NCBI GenBank assembly: GCA_947443645.1
Contig: CANEXF010000004.1
Location: 82,642 to 146,641 of the forward strand
DNA from: Comamonadaceae bacterium
Lineage (GTDB): Bacteria; Pseudomonadota; Gammaproteobacteria; Burkholderiales; Burkholderiaceae_C
Direction: 5' to 3'
DNA: 64,000 nt
In this document: piece by piece, positions 24,201 through 32,942 of the stretch
Layout of the letters: every line of letters begins with the position of its first letter
Position numbering within the stretch: the stretch's first letter is position 1
Made by a program: the position numbers and the translations under genes
The notes under the pieces: model-generated
Seen by the model: the letters and a program-made list of their open reading frames with translations, nothing else
Databases searched by the model: none
Told to the model about the DNA's origin: nothing

Positions 24201-25145
24201 TTAAAAGTAGCCTTCTTTTTTACGTTTTTCCATGGACGCATCCGAGGTCTTGTCGTCCATGCGGGTGGCACCGCGTTCGCTGACGTCAGCGGCCAGGGTT
24301 TCCAGCACCACATCCGCGGCATTCAGGGCCGGACTGTCGACCGGGCAGGTGCAGGTGATGTCGCCCAGGGTACGAAAACGCACGGTTTTTTCAACCGCGA
24401 TCTCGCCATCCTTGAGCGGCGTGAGTTCGGTGACCGGCACCAAGAGGCCTTTGCGCTCGACGACTTTGCGCTGGTGCGCGTAGTACAGCGAAGGCAGCTC
24501 GATGTTTTCACGTTCTATGTATTGCCAGACGTCGAGTTCGGTCCAGTTGGAGATGGGGAACACGCGAAAATGCTCACCGGGCTGCAGACGGGTGTTGAAC
24601 AGCGTCCAGAGCTCGGGGCGCTGGGCCTTGGGCTGCCACTGGCCAAAGGCATCGCGGTGCGAAAAGATACGCTCCTTGGCCCTGGCCTTTTCCTCGTCGC
24701 GCCGCGCGCCGCCTATCAGCGCGTCAAAGCGGAACTCGTCAATCGCCTCGAGCAGCGTCACCGACTGGTGCACGTTGCGTGACTCGCCTGGATGCGCGAG
24801 ACGCACGGTGCCGCGCTTCATGGAGTCTTCAACGTTGCGCACGATCAGCTTGGCGCCCAGCTGTTTGGCGCGGTAGTCGCGGAAGTCGGTCACTTCCTGG
24901 AAGTTGTGGCCGGTGTCAATCATCAGCAGCGGGTAGGGAATGCTGCCGCCGCGTTGCGTATCGACAAAGGCTTTCTCGGCGCATTTGAGCAAGACCAGCG
25001 AGTCTTTGCCGCCCGAAAAAAGCAGGGTGGGGCGTTCGAAAGCAGCCGCGACTTCGCGCAGTATGAAGATGGCTTCTTCTTCGAGTGCGTCCAGATGGGC
25101 GTTGCTCAGTTTGCCAAGCAGTTGGGGTTCGGCTCTTGCGTTCAT
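24201..25145 (-). CDS. cysD: Sulfate adenylyltransferase subunit 2
   Basis: CysD is the catalytic ATP sulfurylase subunit of the PP-loop family, forming APS from ATP and sulfate. The PP-loop SGGKDS lies at 44-49, followed by LMIDTGHNFQEVTDFRD, PISNWTELDVWQYIERENIELPSLYYAHQR and the C-terminal RFRTLGDITCTCPVDS. The 314-residue length is normal. Its ATG overlaps the cysH stop by 4 bases, so it is co-translated with cysH, and cysN follows after a palindromic spacer. Confidence 0.96.
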   Translation of the reverse strand: MNARAEPQLLGKLSNAHLDALEEEAIFILREVAAAFERPTLLFSGGKDSLVLLKCAEKAFVDTQRGGSIPYPLLMIDTGHNFQEVTDFRDYRAKQLGAKLIVRNVEDSMKRGTVRLAHPGESRNVHQSVTLLEAIDEFRFDALIGGARRDEEKARAKERIFSHRDAFGQWQPKAQRPELWTLFNTRLQPGEHFRVFPISNWTELDVWQYIERENIELPSLYYAHQRKVVERKGLLVPVTELTPLKDGEIAVEKTVRFRTLGDITCTCPVDSPALNAADVVLETLAADVSERGATRMDDKTSDASMEKRKKEGYF

Positions 25146-25942
25146 GCGGGGATTTCTTTGATGGGAATGCTTGAAATACGGGAAATGGATTCAAAGGCCG
25201 GCGGCTCTTCGGCGACGTGCAGGCCGCACTCCTTGGCGTTTTCATTCTCCCACCACCAGCGGCCGGAGCGCACGTCTTCGCCCAGCGTCACGGCGCGGGT
25301 GCAGGGGGCGCAGCCAATGCTGGGGAAGAACTCGTCGTGCAGCGGGTTGTAGGGAATGCTGTTGACCGATATGAAATGCCAGATGTCACCCTGCGTCCAG
25401 TCGGCCAGCGGGTTGATCTTGGCGCGGGTGACGGCCTGGCCGTCAATCAGCAGATTTTGTTGCTCCACATCATGCACCTCGGCGCGTGCGTTGGACTGCT
25501 CGCGCCGCAGGCCGGTGATCCAGGCCTTTTTGCCGGCCAGTGCGCGTTCAAGCGGCACCATCTTGCGGAAATCGCAGCAGGCTTTGCGCAAGTCCAGGCT
25601 TTTGTACATGGCGTCAGCGCCGTTTTCACGAACGAATTGTTCTGCAACCAGAGGGTCCGGCTGGTACACGTCGACCTTCACGCCGTAGCGCGCTTCGAGC
25701 CGCTCCACCAGCACCAGTGTCTGCGCATGCAGCATTCGGGTGTCAAGCACAAAGATGCTGGAGGCAATGCCGGTCTCGACGATCAGGTGGCTGACCACCA
25801 TGTCTTCGGCGCCAAGGCTGGAGGCCTGGGTCAGCGGCGAGTACAGCGCGGCCGCTGACTGCAGCAGCGCCTTGCTGGCCGCGAGCTTTTGCTCAAAATT
25901 GGCAGACGGTTTTGCGTAAAGCGAAATGGCGCCCATGGTCAT
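25142..25942 (-). CDS. cysH: Adenylyl-sulfate (APS) reductase, 4Fe-4S type
   Basis: The 266-residue protein belongs to the PAPS/APS reductase family. The cluster cysteines Cys122-Cys123 (KACCDFRK) and Cys211/Cys214 (GCAPCTR) mark the iron-sulfur subgroup that acts directly on APS. The catalytic cysteine lies in ECGLH (Cys239). It reduces APS to sulfite with thioredoxin. In keeping, no APS kinase (cysC) gene is seen in the cluster. It overlaps the DUF934 stop (atga) and the cysD start. Confidence 0.94.
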   Translation of the reverse strand: MTMGAISLYAKPSANFEQKLAASKALLQSAAALYSPLTQASSLGAEDMVVSHLIVETGIASSIFVLDTRMLHAQTLVLVERLEARYGVKVDVYQPDPLVAEQFVRENGADAMYKSLDLRKACCDFRKMVPLERALAGKKAWITGLRREQSNARAEVHDVEQQNLLIDGQAVTRAKINPLADWTQGDIWHFISVNSIPYNPLHDEFFPSIGCAPCTRAVTLGEDVRSGRWWWENENAKECGLHVAEEPPAFESISRISSIPIKEIPA

Positions 25943-26352
25943 GCCTTCCCAATGCTTGCGTTGCTAGCGGTGACGAAATGCGGACGCGGCTGGACCGCAT
26001 CGCCTTGGTAGCGGCCAACAGCGAAACCTGGGTAGCTGTCCAGCGCATGCTGGGCAAAGGCGAGGTCCTGGTCGGCGCGCAACACGGCGCTGGTAAAACC
26101 GCTGCGCGCCATTTGCGCGAGCTGGTCGACCAGCACATCGCCGGTGGCGCATATTTCGCCCTTGAAGCCCAGGCGGCGACTGAGCAGGAAAGCCTGGCTG
26201 AATGCGCGGCCGTCGGTGAACTTCGGAAAGTGCAGCTCTATTCGCTCCACGCCCTCGAGAGACACCTCGCGCGGGTCTGCGTCGTTGGCAATTGCAGTGC
26301 TTTTTTGGCCTGTAGCGCCCGGGGTATGGGCGGAGGCAGCTATTAATTTCAT
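25939..26352 (-). CDS. DUF934 protein of sulfite reduction clusters
   Basis: This 137-residue protein has the DUF934 core (RIELHFPKFTDGRAFSQAFLLSRRLGFKGEICATGDVLVDQLAQMARSGF). DUF934 genes regularly accompany cysI/cysH in proteobacteria that lack cysJ; the function is not established to my knowledge. The first 25 or so residues (MKLIAASAHTPGATGQK...) are encoded by a dispersed repeat (26299-26350), so the true ancestral start is unclear. It is flanked by cysI (12 bases upstream) and cysH (4-base overlap), within one operon. Confidence 0.88.
   Translation of the reverse strand: MKLIAASAHTPGATGQKSTAIANDADPREVSLEGVERIELHFPKFTDGRAFSQAFLLSRRLGFKGEICATGDVLVDQLAQMARSGFTSAVLRADQDLAFAQHALDSYPGFAVGRYQGDAVQPRPHFVTASNASIGKA
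26299..26350 (-). repeat. Short dispersed repeat forming the DUF934 N-terminus
   Basis: On the minus strand: aattaatagctgcc, gcccat, gggcgctacaggcc and a run of A. The same order occurs at 52056 and 37373. It supplies the start codon region and about 20 codons of the DUF934 gene. Confidence 0.6.
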
Positions 26353-26364
26353 AGTGTTCTCGTT

Positions 26365-28203
26365 TCAGGCGGTTTGTTCTTCGGCGGGCTTGGCCGACGC
26401 GGAAAAACGCGCACCGTTGGAAGCCGCCTTGAACGGCTCGATTCCGATCCGGCGCAGCGTGGCGATAAAGGTTTCCTGCTTGTCGCCAGTTGCCAGGCGC
26501 TGCTCACGGTAGGTGTCCAGCACGGCTTCAATCACGGCGGGTACCTCGGCTGCAGAAAACGACGGGCCAACGACCTTGCCGACAGCCGGCGTGCCGGACA
26601 GGCTTGAGCCGTCGGAGCCACCCAGTGTGATCTGGTACCACTCCTTGCCGTCCTTGTCGACACCAAGAATGCCGATATGGCCGCTGTGGTGGTGTCCGCA
26701 GGAGTTGATGCAGCCGCTGATGTGCAGGTCAATCTCGCCCAGGTCATGCAGCTCGTCCAGGTCCTGGTAGCGCTGCGTGATGGCCTCGGCCAAAGGCAGT
26801 GAGCGGGCATTGGCCAGCGAGCAGAAATCACCTCCGGGGCAGGCGATCATGTCGGTCAGCAGGCGAATATTGGGTCGCGCAAAGCCAGCCTTGCGGGCGG
26901 CTTTCCAGAGTTCTGGCAACTGGTCGCAACGCACCCAGGGCAGCACCAGATTCTGGTCGTGCGTGACACGCACTTCGCCTGAGCTGAACTGGTCGGCAAT
27001 CGTCGCCGCCGTATCGAGCTGCTCGGCTCGGGCATCGCCCGGCGCCTGCCCCAGCCGCTTGAAGGACAGCGTGACGATGCGCAGGTCAGGGTTTTTGTGC
27101 GCCCCGACATTTTGCTGCAGCCAGCGTGAAAACTCCACGTCGTCTTCGGCCGCGGCACGCAGCACGTTGGCAATTTTGAGCTCGGCACTGCTGCGGTTGC
27201 AGTTCAGCTCGGGGGCTGCGAAGCTGGCCGAGACGCGTGCCAGCTCGGCTGGCGTGATGGTGTGCGGCGCGCCGTCGATCTCGACAATGTCCCGGTACTC
27301 GGCTTCGACCTGATCAATGAACTGCTGGCCTTCGGCCTTGACCAGAATCTTGATGCGCGCCTTGTAGATGTTGTCCCGGCGGCCAAATCGGTTGTAGGCG
27401 CGCACGACCGCTTCAATGTAGTTCAGCAACTGGTCCCAGGGCAGGAATGAGCGCACTGTGGTGGCCAGTATCGGCGTGCGGCCCATGCCGCCGCCAACCA
27501 TGACCTTGAAGCCCAGATCGCCGCTGTCGTTCTTGATCAGATGCAGGCCGACGTCGTGCCAGGCGGTGGCTGCGCGGTCTTCCAGCGCGCCGGTGATGGC
27601 GATCTTGAACTTGCGCGGTAAAAAGGCAAATTCAGGATGCAAGGTGCTCCACTGGCGCATGATTTCCGCAAACGGCCGCGGGTCGGCAATCTCGTCGACA
27701 GCAATGCCGGCGCGCTCATCGCTGGTGATGTTGCGTATGCAGTTGCCGCTGGTCTGGATGCCGTGCATGTTGACGCTGGCCAGCAGGTCCATCACATCGG
27801 CCGACTTGCTCAGGGGAATCCAGTTGTACTGGACGTTCTGGCGCGTGGTGAAGTGCGCATAGCCCTTGCTCAGGTGCGAGGCCACCGATTGCCCACCGGC
27901 TAGCGGGATCGCGCCGAGCTTGTCCTGTGCCGCCTGCGCGTTGTTGAGCAGCTCGGCATTGGGCTGGTCATAGTCGCGGGCAATCCGGGCCAGTACACGC
28001 AGCTGGGCGCTGGAGAGTTCGCCATAAGGTACGGCGACGCGCAGCATGGGCGCATAGCGCTGCACATACCAGCCATTTTGCAGACGCAAGGGGCGAAATT
28101 CATCTTCGGGCAACTGGCCGGACTGCCAGCGTGTGAGCTGGTCACGGTACTGGTCGGCTCTGGCCTGGACGAACTGGCGGTCAAATTCTGTGTATTGATA
28201 CAT
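26365..28203 (-). CDS. cysI: Siroheme sulfite (nitrite/sulfite) reductase
   Basis: The 612-residue protein has two ferredoxin-like half-domains and two siroheme/4Fe-4S domains. The cluster cysteines are visible: Cys455 and Cys461 (ACPGGDFCSLA), Cys498 and Cys502 (ISGCINSCGHHHSGHIG). An earlier substrate-side arginine cluster appears as GYAHFTTRQNVQYNW and NCIRNIT. The company of cysH, cysD and cysN points to assimilatory sulfite reduction to sulfide rather than nitrite reduction. No cysJ flavoprotein gene is present; ferredoxin and its reductase are encoded nearby and may serve as donor. Confidence 0.92.
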   Translation of the reverse strand: MYQYTEFDRQFVQARADQYRDQLTRWQSGQLPEDEFRPLRLQNGWYVQRYAPMLRVAVPYGELSSAQLRVLARIARDYDQPNAELLNNAQAAQDKLGAIPLAGGQSVASHLSKGYAHFTTRQNVQYNWIPLSKSADVMDLLASVNMHGIQTSGNCIRNITSDERAGIAVDEIADPRPFAEIMRQWSTLHPEFAFLPRKFKIAITGALEDRAATAWHDVGLHLIKNDSGDLGFKVMVGGGMGRTPILATTVRSFLPWDQLLNYIEAVVRAYNRFGRRDNIYKARIKILVKAEGQQFIDQVEAEYRDIVEIDGAPHTITPAELARVSASFAAPELNCNRSSAELKIANVLRAAAEDDVEFSRWLQQNVGAHKNPDLRIVTLSFKRLGQAPGDARAEQLDTAATIADQFSSGEVRVTHDQNLVLPWVRCDQLPELWKAARKAGFARPNIRLLTDMIACPGGDFCSLANARSLPLAEAITQRYQDLDELHDLGEIDLHISGCINSCGHHHSGHIGILGVDKDGKEWYQITLGGSDGSSLSGTPAVGKVVGPSFSAAEVPAVIEAVLDTYREQRLATGDKQETFIATLRRIGIEPFKAASNGARFSASAKPAEEQTA

Positions 28204-28265
28204 GGTTGGCGACGGGTCAATCGAAAACGTTTGGCGTGGGGGAGTGCTGTCCGGTCAGCAGGGCA

Positions 28266-29057
28266 CTAAATGGAAATCAACTTGGCGCCGGCATAAGCCA
28301 GCAATACCGACAGCAAGGAGCGGATCACGCGGTCGGGGGTTTTATGCATCAGATAGCTGCCTAGCCAGATGCCGGGTATGGAGCCGGCCAGCAGTTTGAC
28401 CAGCAGCGGCCAGTCCACCGAACCGATGGATGCATGGCCCAGTCCGGCGATCAGCGTGAGCGGCACGGCGTGGGCGATGTCGGCCGCCACAATGCGCGGC
28501 AGCGGCAGGGCGGGGTAAAGCAGCATCAGCACAATCACGCCAATCGCGCCGGCGCCTACCGAGGTCAGCGTGACCAGCGAGCCAATCACCGCGCCAAACA
28601 GCACGGGCATGGCCCAGTGGCTGGCGCGCGTCGCTTGGCTCAACATCTCGGGGGCAATTCGCGCTGGTGCCGCCTTGCCGCGCAGCGCCTTGTAAAGCGT
28701 CGCAATGGCGGTCAGCAGCAGCGCCACGCCCAGCGTGGTGGTCATCAGGGTCTGGGTCGCAGGGTTGGCCGGTCCAAGCCGCTGCAATAGATAGAGGGTC
28801 AGCAAAGTGGCGGGAATGCTGCCGGCTGCGACCTGGCACACGATGCGCCAGTCCACCACCCGGGCGCGCACCAGGCTGACGGTGCCGCCCATTTTGGTGA
28901 AAGCTGCAAACAGCAGGTCGGTGCCAATCGCCAGGTGCGGTTTGACGCCAAAAAAGAAGATCAGCAGCGGCGTCATCAGCGAGCCGCCGCCGACCCCCGT
29001 GAGGCCTACAACGAGGCCCACGGCGAATCCGGCAAATACAAAGGCAAATTCATGCAT
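28266..29057 (-). CDS. TauE/SafE family sulfite/sulfonate exporter-type permease
   Basis: This 263-residue membrane protein has eight or so hydrophobic segments and the two TauE/SafE repeats: GLVVGLTGVGGGSLMTPLLIFFFGVKPHLAIGTDLLFAAFTKMGG and, in the second half, GSLVTLTSVGAGAIGVIVLMLLYP. Members export sulfite or sulfonates or import sulfur compounds. It lies 62 bases upstream of cysI on the same strand, probably the first gene of the cys operon, so sulfite or sulfate handling is likely. Confidence 0.88.
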   Translation of the reverse strand: MHEFAFVFAGFAVGLVVGLTGVGGGSLMTPLLIFFFGVKPHLAIGTDLLFAAFTKMGGTVSLVRARVVDWRIVCQVAAGSIPATLLTLYLLQRLGPANPATQTLMTTTLGVALLLTAIATLYKALRGKAAPARIAPEMLSQATRASHWAMPVLFGAVIGSLVTLTSVGAGAIGVIVLMLLYPALPLPRIVAADIAHAVPLTLIAGLGHASIGSVDWPLLVKLLAGSIPGIWLGSYLMHKTPDRVIRSLLSVLLAYAGAKLISI

Positions 29058-29119
29058 AGGCAGGCAATGTAAAGCTGCGGCTTATGAAAACAAACTACAA
29101 ATTTGTTCTGCCGTTATGT

Positions 29120-29133
29120 GAATAAGCTTATTC
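29120..29133. promoter_or_regulatory. Perfect 14-bp palindrome upstream of the cys operon
   Basis: gaataagcttattc is its own reverse complement. It lies 63 bases before the TauE gene start and about 200 bases before the LivK-like gene on the other strand. It may be an operator for the divergent region, possibly for CysB, but no CysB consensus can be confirmed. Confidence 0.4.
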
Positions 29134-29335
29134 GCCAGCAAGCATGCGGGTTTGCCAGGGTTTATCGGGCTCCGGGAATGCTGCTGGTATCGTATGCATA
29201 CATCTGATTGCACCTGAATCCGGCTTACGCTGGTACAGTGCCTGCTTTCCTGACCTGCCTGTGCGCCACCGGGTCCATGCGAGCCCGCAGCAAGGCATGA
29301 AAATATTCGGAATCAATTATCTTGTGGAGAAAAAC

Positions 29336-30574
29336 GTGAAATTCAAAAAACGCGAACTGTTGGGCGCCGGCTTGCTGGCGGTGCTGGCGGGTTTGGCCGC
29401 AGTCAACAGCACCGCGATGGCACAGTCGGGTTCGAAAAAACCCATCAAGATCGGCGAGATCAACAGTTACTCCAGCATTCCGCAGTTCACGCTGCCTTAC
29501 CGCCAAGGCTGGCAATTGGCGGTAGAAGAAATCAACGTGACTGGCGGCCTGTTGGGCCGCAAGGTTGAAGTCATTGCGCGCGATGATGCCGGCAAGCCCG
29601 AAGAGGCCCTGCGCCATGCAATTGAGCTGACCTCCAAGGAAAAGGTCGATGTGCTGGCGGGCGGCTTCCTGTCCAACGTCGGTCTGGCGCTGGCTGATCA
29701 CGCGCAGAAAAACAAGCGGGTATTCATCGCCAGTGAGCCCTTGAGCGACGCCATCGTCTGGGAAAAAGGCAATCGCTACACCTTCCGCCTGCGTCCCAGC
29801 ACCTATATGCAAGCGGCCATGCTGGTCGAAGAGGCCGCCAAGCTTCCCGCCAAGCGCTGGGCCATGATCGCGCCCAACTATGAATACGGCCAGAGCGCGG
29901 TGGCCAGCTTCAAGGAACTGCTCAAGGCCAAGCGTCCTGATGTCGAGTTTGTCAGCGAGCAGTGGCCGGCACTGGGCAAGCTCGACGCAGGTACGACGCT
30001 GCAGGCCACCATGCAGAGCAAGCCGGATGCGATTTTCAACGTGACCTTTGGCGCTGACCTGGCCAAGCTGGTGCGCGAAGGCAACCAGCGCGGCATCTTT
30101 CCGAAAACGCCCGTGGTGTCTCTGCTTTCCGGCGAGCCCGAGTACCTGGACGTGCTCAAGGACGAGACGCCCAAGGGCTGGATAGTCACGGGTTACCCCT
30201 GGGACCAGATTGATTCGCGTGAGCATGCCAGCTTTGCCGCCAACTACTACCGCCGCTTTAACGAGTACCCCAAGGTGGGCTCGGTGGTCGGCTATGCCAC
30301 CATGCAGGCGATTTTTGCCGCCATTCTCAAGGCCAACTCCACCGACAACGAAAAGCTGGTCACAGCCTTGCGTGGCTTGAAGTTTTCCACGCCTTTTGGA
30401 CCGGCCGAGTTCCGTGCGTTGGACCAGCAGTCCACCATGGGCGCGTATGTCGGCAAGCTCGATGTGCGCGGCAGCAAGGGCACGATGGTGCAGTGGCGCT
30501 ACGCGGATGGCAAGGCTTACATGCCCAGCGACGCCTATGTCAAGGCACGGCGTCCGGCTGAGGCGATGAAGTAA
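29336..30574 (+). CDS. Branched-chain-amino-acid-type ABC substrate-binding protein
   Basis: I place the start at GTG 29336 because ggaga lies 6 bases upstream and the product then begins with a clean signal peptide (KFKKRELLGAGLLAVLAGLAAVNSTAMAQ). An in-frame ATG at 29297 is less likely. The mature part is a Peripla_BP_6 (LivK/AmiC-like) type I binding protein: IKIGEINSYSSIPQFTLPYRQGWQLAVEEINVTGGLLGRKVEVIARDD. No permease or ATPase gene is adjacent, so it is an orphan binding protein. Ligand unknown; amino acids, amides or aromatic acids are possible. It overlaps mnmC convergently by 35 bases. Confidence 0.85.
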   Translation: MKFKKRELLGAGLLAVLAGLAAVNSTAMAQSGSKKPIKIGEINSYSSIPQFTLPYRQGWQLAVEEINVTGGLLGRKVEVIARDDAGKPEEALRHAIELTSKEKVDVLAGGFLSNVGLALADHAQKNKRVFIASEPLSDAIVWEKGNRYTFRLRPSTYMQAAMLVEEAAKLPAKRWAMIAPNYEYGQSAVASFKELLKAKRPDVEFVSEQWPALGKLDAGTTLQATMQSKPDAIFNVTFGADLAKLVREGNQRGIFPKTPVVSLLSGEPEYLDVLKDETPKGWIVTGYPWDQIDSREHASFAANYYRRFNEYPKVGSVVGYATMQAIFAAILKANSTDNEKLVTALRGLKFSTPFGPAEFRALDQQSTMGAYVGKLDVRGSKGTMVQWRYADGKAYMPSDAYVKARRPAEAMK

Positions 30575-32513
30575 CTGGCGCGGCCGGCGTGCGGCTCTGG
30601 GGCAATTCCAGCTCCAGGGCTTGCGCCAGGCGCTTTTCCAGTGGCAGTGGTTCACCATGCAGGCGGGCGGCCAGCAACTCCGCGCATAGCGCGGCAAAAG
30701 TCAAGCCGCGCGAGCCCATGCCGGTACACACCCAGATTTGCGCGCCTGAGCTGCTTGTCGCGATCGGGCCCAGCACAGGCAGTCTTGCTGGCGTGGCGCA
30801 TCGCACGCCGGTCCAGGCCTGGAGGCCGGCATCGGCAAATTCACCGGCCAATTGCGCTGCAGTTTTGGGCAGCAGAACTTGCAGCCGTGCCAGATTTTGC
30901 TGGTGGTCCTGCGACTGAACATCGAGAGACTGTGAACCCCGCTCATAGGTCGCGCCCATGATCCAGCGCAAACCGTCAGGGCCGGGTACTGCTGGCATCA
31001 GGCCGCCGTGGCCGTTGACCGGAAACGGTGGTAACAGAGGCGGTGAAAACGGTGTTTGCTCGGGGGGGTCATGGCTTTCATGTTGCGGGTGCCTGCCCCA
31101 GGAGACCTGTCCTCGGACGGGCTGCAATGCCAGCTCCACGGCTTGCACCTGAGCTGCCAGCCCCTGCGTGGAAAAAGCCGCAGCTACAACCACCAGCTGC
31201 GCCTCGGCCAGCAATTGCCCTGATGCATCGAGCACTTGCCAGCCAAGCGGGCCTGGCCTGAGTTGCGCGGCCCTGGCATGGCCGCGCCATTCAATGCCCG
31301 CACCTGCCAGCCAGGCCTGAACCAGGCTGGACGGCTTGATCCAGGCCGCTGGCTTGTGCCACAGCGCCAGACTGGTGGCTGGCAGACCGCATTGCGCCAG
31401 CTGTTCGGCGGTGGCAGCGCGGCTCCAGTCGGCAGCCGCGTCCGGCCAGTCTTGCGACCAGCCTGGCAGCGTTCTTGGCATGCCGTCCACGCCATGCTCG
31501 AGCACGCCTGTGGCGTTCCAGTCCGTGCCTTGCTGCAGCAAAGCCTGCGCCTGTTGCAGCGTTAACCGAACACCGCTGCGTGACAGGCGCGACAGCAGAC
31601 TATCGTCTGGTGACACATGCGGCACAAGCAGACCCGCAGGCAGACCAGAAGCGCCGCTGGCAGGCGTGTTGGCGGCGTCTAACACGGTGACTTTCCAGCC
31701 GCGTCTGGCCAGACTGGCCGCAACCGCCGCACCAGCCAGCCCCGCGCCAATCACCACGCAAGTTGATGCGGCAAGGGGTGAGTGCTTCGTTACAGGTTTT
31801 TTGGGTTCCCAGTGCGGGTCGTACTCGCCTTGCAGCATGTCCCGCTTGGGCGGCGTACCGGGTGCTTTTTTGACCACGAAGCCGCATTGAGTCAAGGCAT
31901 CACGTACGCTGCGCGCCACCGTCCAGGTGGCTATTCGGGTGCCGCGCCTGCAGCAGCGGGCCACGGCCTTGAAGGTATGGATGTCCCAGATAGCCGGATT
32001 CTTCTGTGGGCTAAAACCATCGAGGTAAACCGAATCGGCCTCGAACTGCTGCTGGCGCAGCACAGCTTTCGCATCGCCTATGCACAGCGTCAGCAACAGT
32101 TGCCCGTCTTCAAACACCAGCCGGTGAATACCCGGCAGCAAACCCCAGAGCTGGGCCTGCAGCTGCCGGGCAAACGGAAGCAGCTCGGGCAGGTCAGCGA
32201 CGCTGCGCAGCACGTCCGCAGCACTCGCAGGGTAGGCTTCGGTAGAAACAAAGTGCAGCAGCCTGGGCCGATTCAGGTCGGCTTTCCAGGCGGCCCAAGT
32301 TGCCAGAAAATTCAGGCCCAGGCCAAAACCGGTTTCCAGAATGCACCACTGTGCCTGCCCGCTCCAGGCTTGCGGCAGGCCGCAACCGGCCAGGAAGACC
32401 TCTTGGGCCTGACGAATGCCGCCCAGCTCGCTGCGGTATCGGTCCGCAAAGCGCGGGCTATAGGGTGTGCCGCTGACGCTCCCGTCATCCAGCCATTCAA
32501 TGCGCTCGGGCAT
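30540..32513 (-). CDS. mnmC: Bifunctional tRNA 5-(methylaminomethyl)-2-thiouridine biosynthesis protein
   Basis: MnmC completes the mnm5s2U34 modification of tRNAs for Lys, Glu and Gln. The N-terminal methyltransferase domain (about 1-240) shows ETGFGLGLNFLATWAAW and DSVYLDGFSPQKNPAIWD. The C-terminal FAD oxidoreductase domain begins near residue 253 with VVIGAGLAGAAVAASLARRGW and ends with GMGSRGLTFAALCAELLAARL. The length of 657 residues is normal for a fused MnmC. yggX lies 22 bases upstream on the same strand. Confidence 0.95.
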   Translation of the reverse strand: MPERIEWLDDGSVSGTPYSPRFADRYRSELGGIRQAQEVFLAGCGLPQAWSGQAQWCILETGFGLGLNFLATWAAWKADLNRPRLLHFVSTEAYPASAADVLRSVADLPELLPFARQLQAQLWGLLPGIHRLVFEDGQLLLTLCIGDAKAVLRQQQFEADSVYLDGFSPQKNPAIWDIHTFKAVARCCRRGTRIATWTVARSVRDALTQCGFVVKKAPGTPPKRDMLQGEYDPHWEPKKPVTKHSPLAASTCVVIGAGLAGAAVAASLARRGWKVTVLDAANTPASGASGLPAGLLVPHVSPDDSLLSRLSRSGVRLTLQQAQALLQQGTDWNATGVLEHGVDGMPRTLPGWSQDWPDAAADWSRAATAEQLAQCGLPATSLALWHKPAAWIKPSSLVQAWLAGAGIEWRGHARAAQLRPGPLGWQVLDASGQLLAEAQLVVVAAAFSTQGLAAQVQAVELALQPVRGQVSWGRHPQHESHDPPEQTPFSPPLLPPFPVNGHGGLMPAVPGPDGLRWIMGATYERGSQSLDVQSQDHQQNLARLQVLLPKTAAQLAGEFADAGLQAWTGVRCATPARLPVLGPIATSSSGAQIWVCTGMGSRGLTFAALCAELLAARLHGEPLPLEKRLAQALELELPQSRTPAAPVTSSPQPDAVP

Positions 32514-32535
32514 CCGTAGCGGCTAAGTCTCTAAC

Positions 32536-32808
32536 TTATTGGCTTGGTGGGACGTAGCCTTGGACAGCGTCTGCGCCATCGCCAAAAAAATGCTTTTCCA
32601 TCTGACGGGCGAGGTATTGACGGGCCCTGGCGTCGGCCAGATTGAGCCGGTTTTCATTGACCAGCATGGTTTGCTGCTTCATCCACTCGGCCCAGGCCTG
32701 TTTGCTAACTTCTTCCCAGAGGCGTTTGCCCAGTGGTCCCGGGTAGGGCGGAAAGTCCAGTCCTTCGGCTTCTATTCCGAGCTTGATACATTTAACGAGG
32801 CGTGCCAT
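32536..32808 (-). CDS. yggX: Probable Fe(2+)-trafficking protein
   Basis: The 90-residue protein matches YggX end to end: N-terminal [39 protein letters not shown] with the conserved cysteine at residue 7, then [29 protein letters not shown]. YggX proteins protect iron-sulfur clusters against oxidative damage and are thought to handle labile iron. It is expressed with mnmC, 22 bases apart. Confidence 0.95.
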   Translation of the reverse strand: MARLVKCIKLGIEAEGLDFPPYPGPLGKRLWEEVSKQAWAEWMKQQTMLVNENRLNLADARARQYLARQMEKHFFGDGADAVQGYVPPSQ

Positions 32809-32942
32809 GTGGTGATGTGTTTCGTGGTCTATCGATAGTTTGAGTATAAAGAACTGAATTTATATTCGTTCCAGTTTTCAAGTTTGGCTTCCAGAATCCA
32901 GTTTCTCGCATTCACATGCATTAATTGAACCGAAAGCAGAAC

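Noticed and set aside
29225-30697. 490-codon open frame on the minus strand over the LivK-like gene
   Set aside because: It mirrors a clear binding-protein gene on the plus strand and its product is rich in His, Gln, Arg and Ala without recognisable domains.
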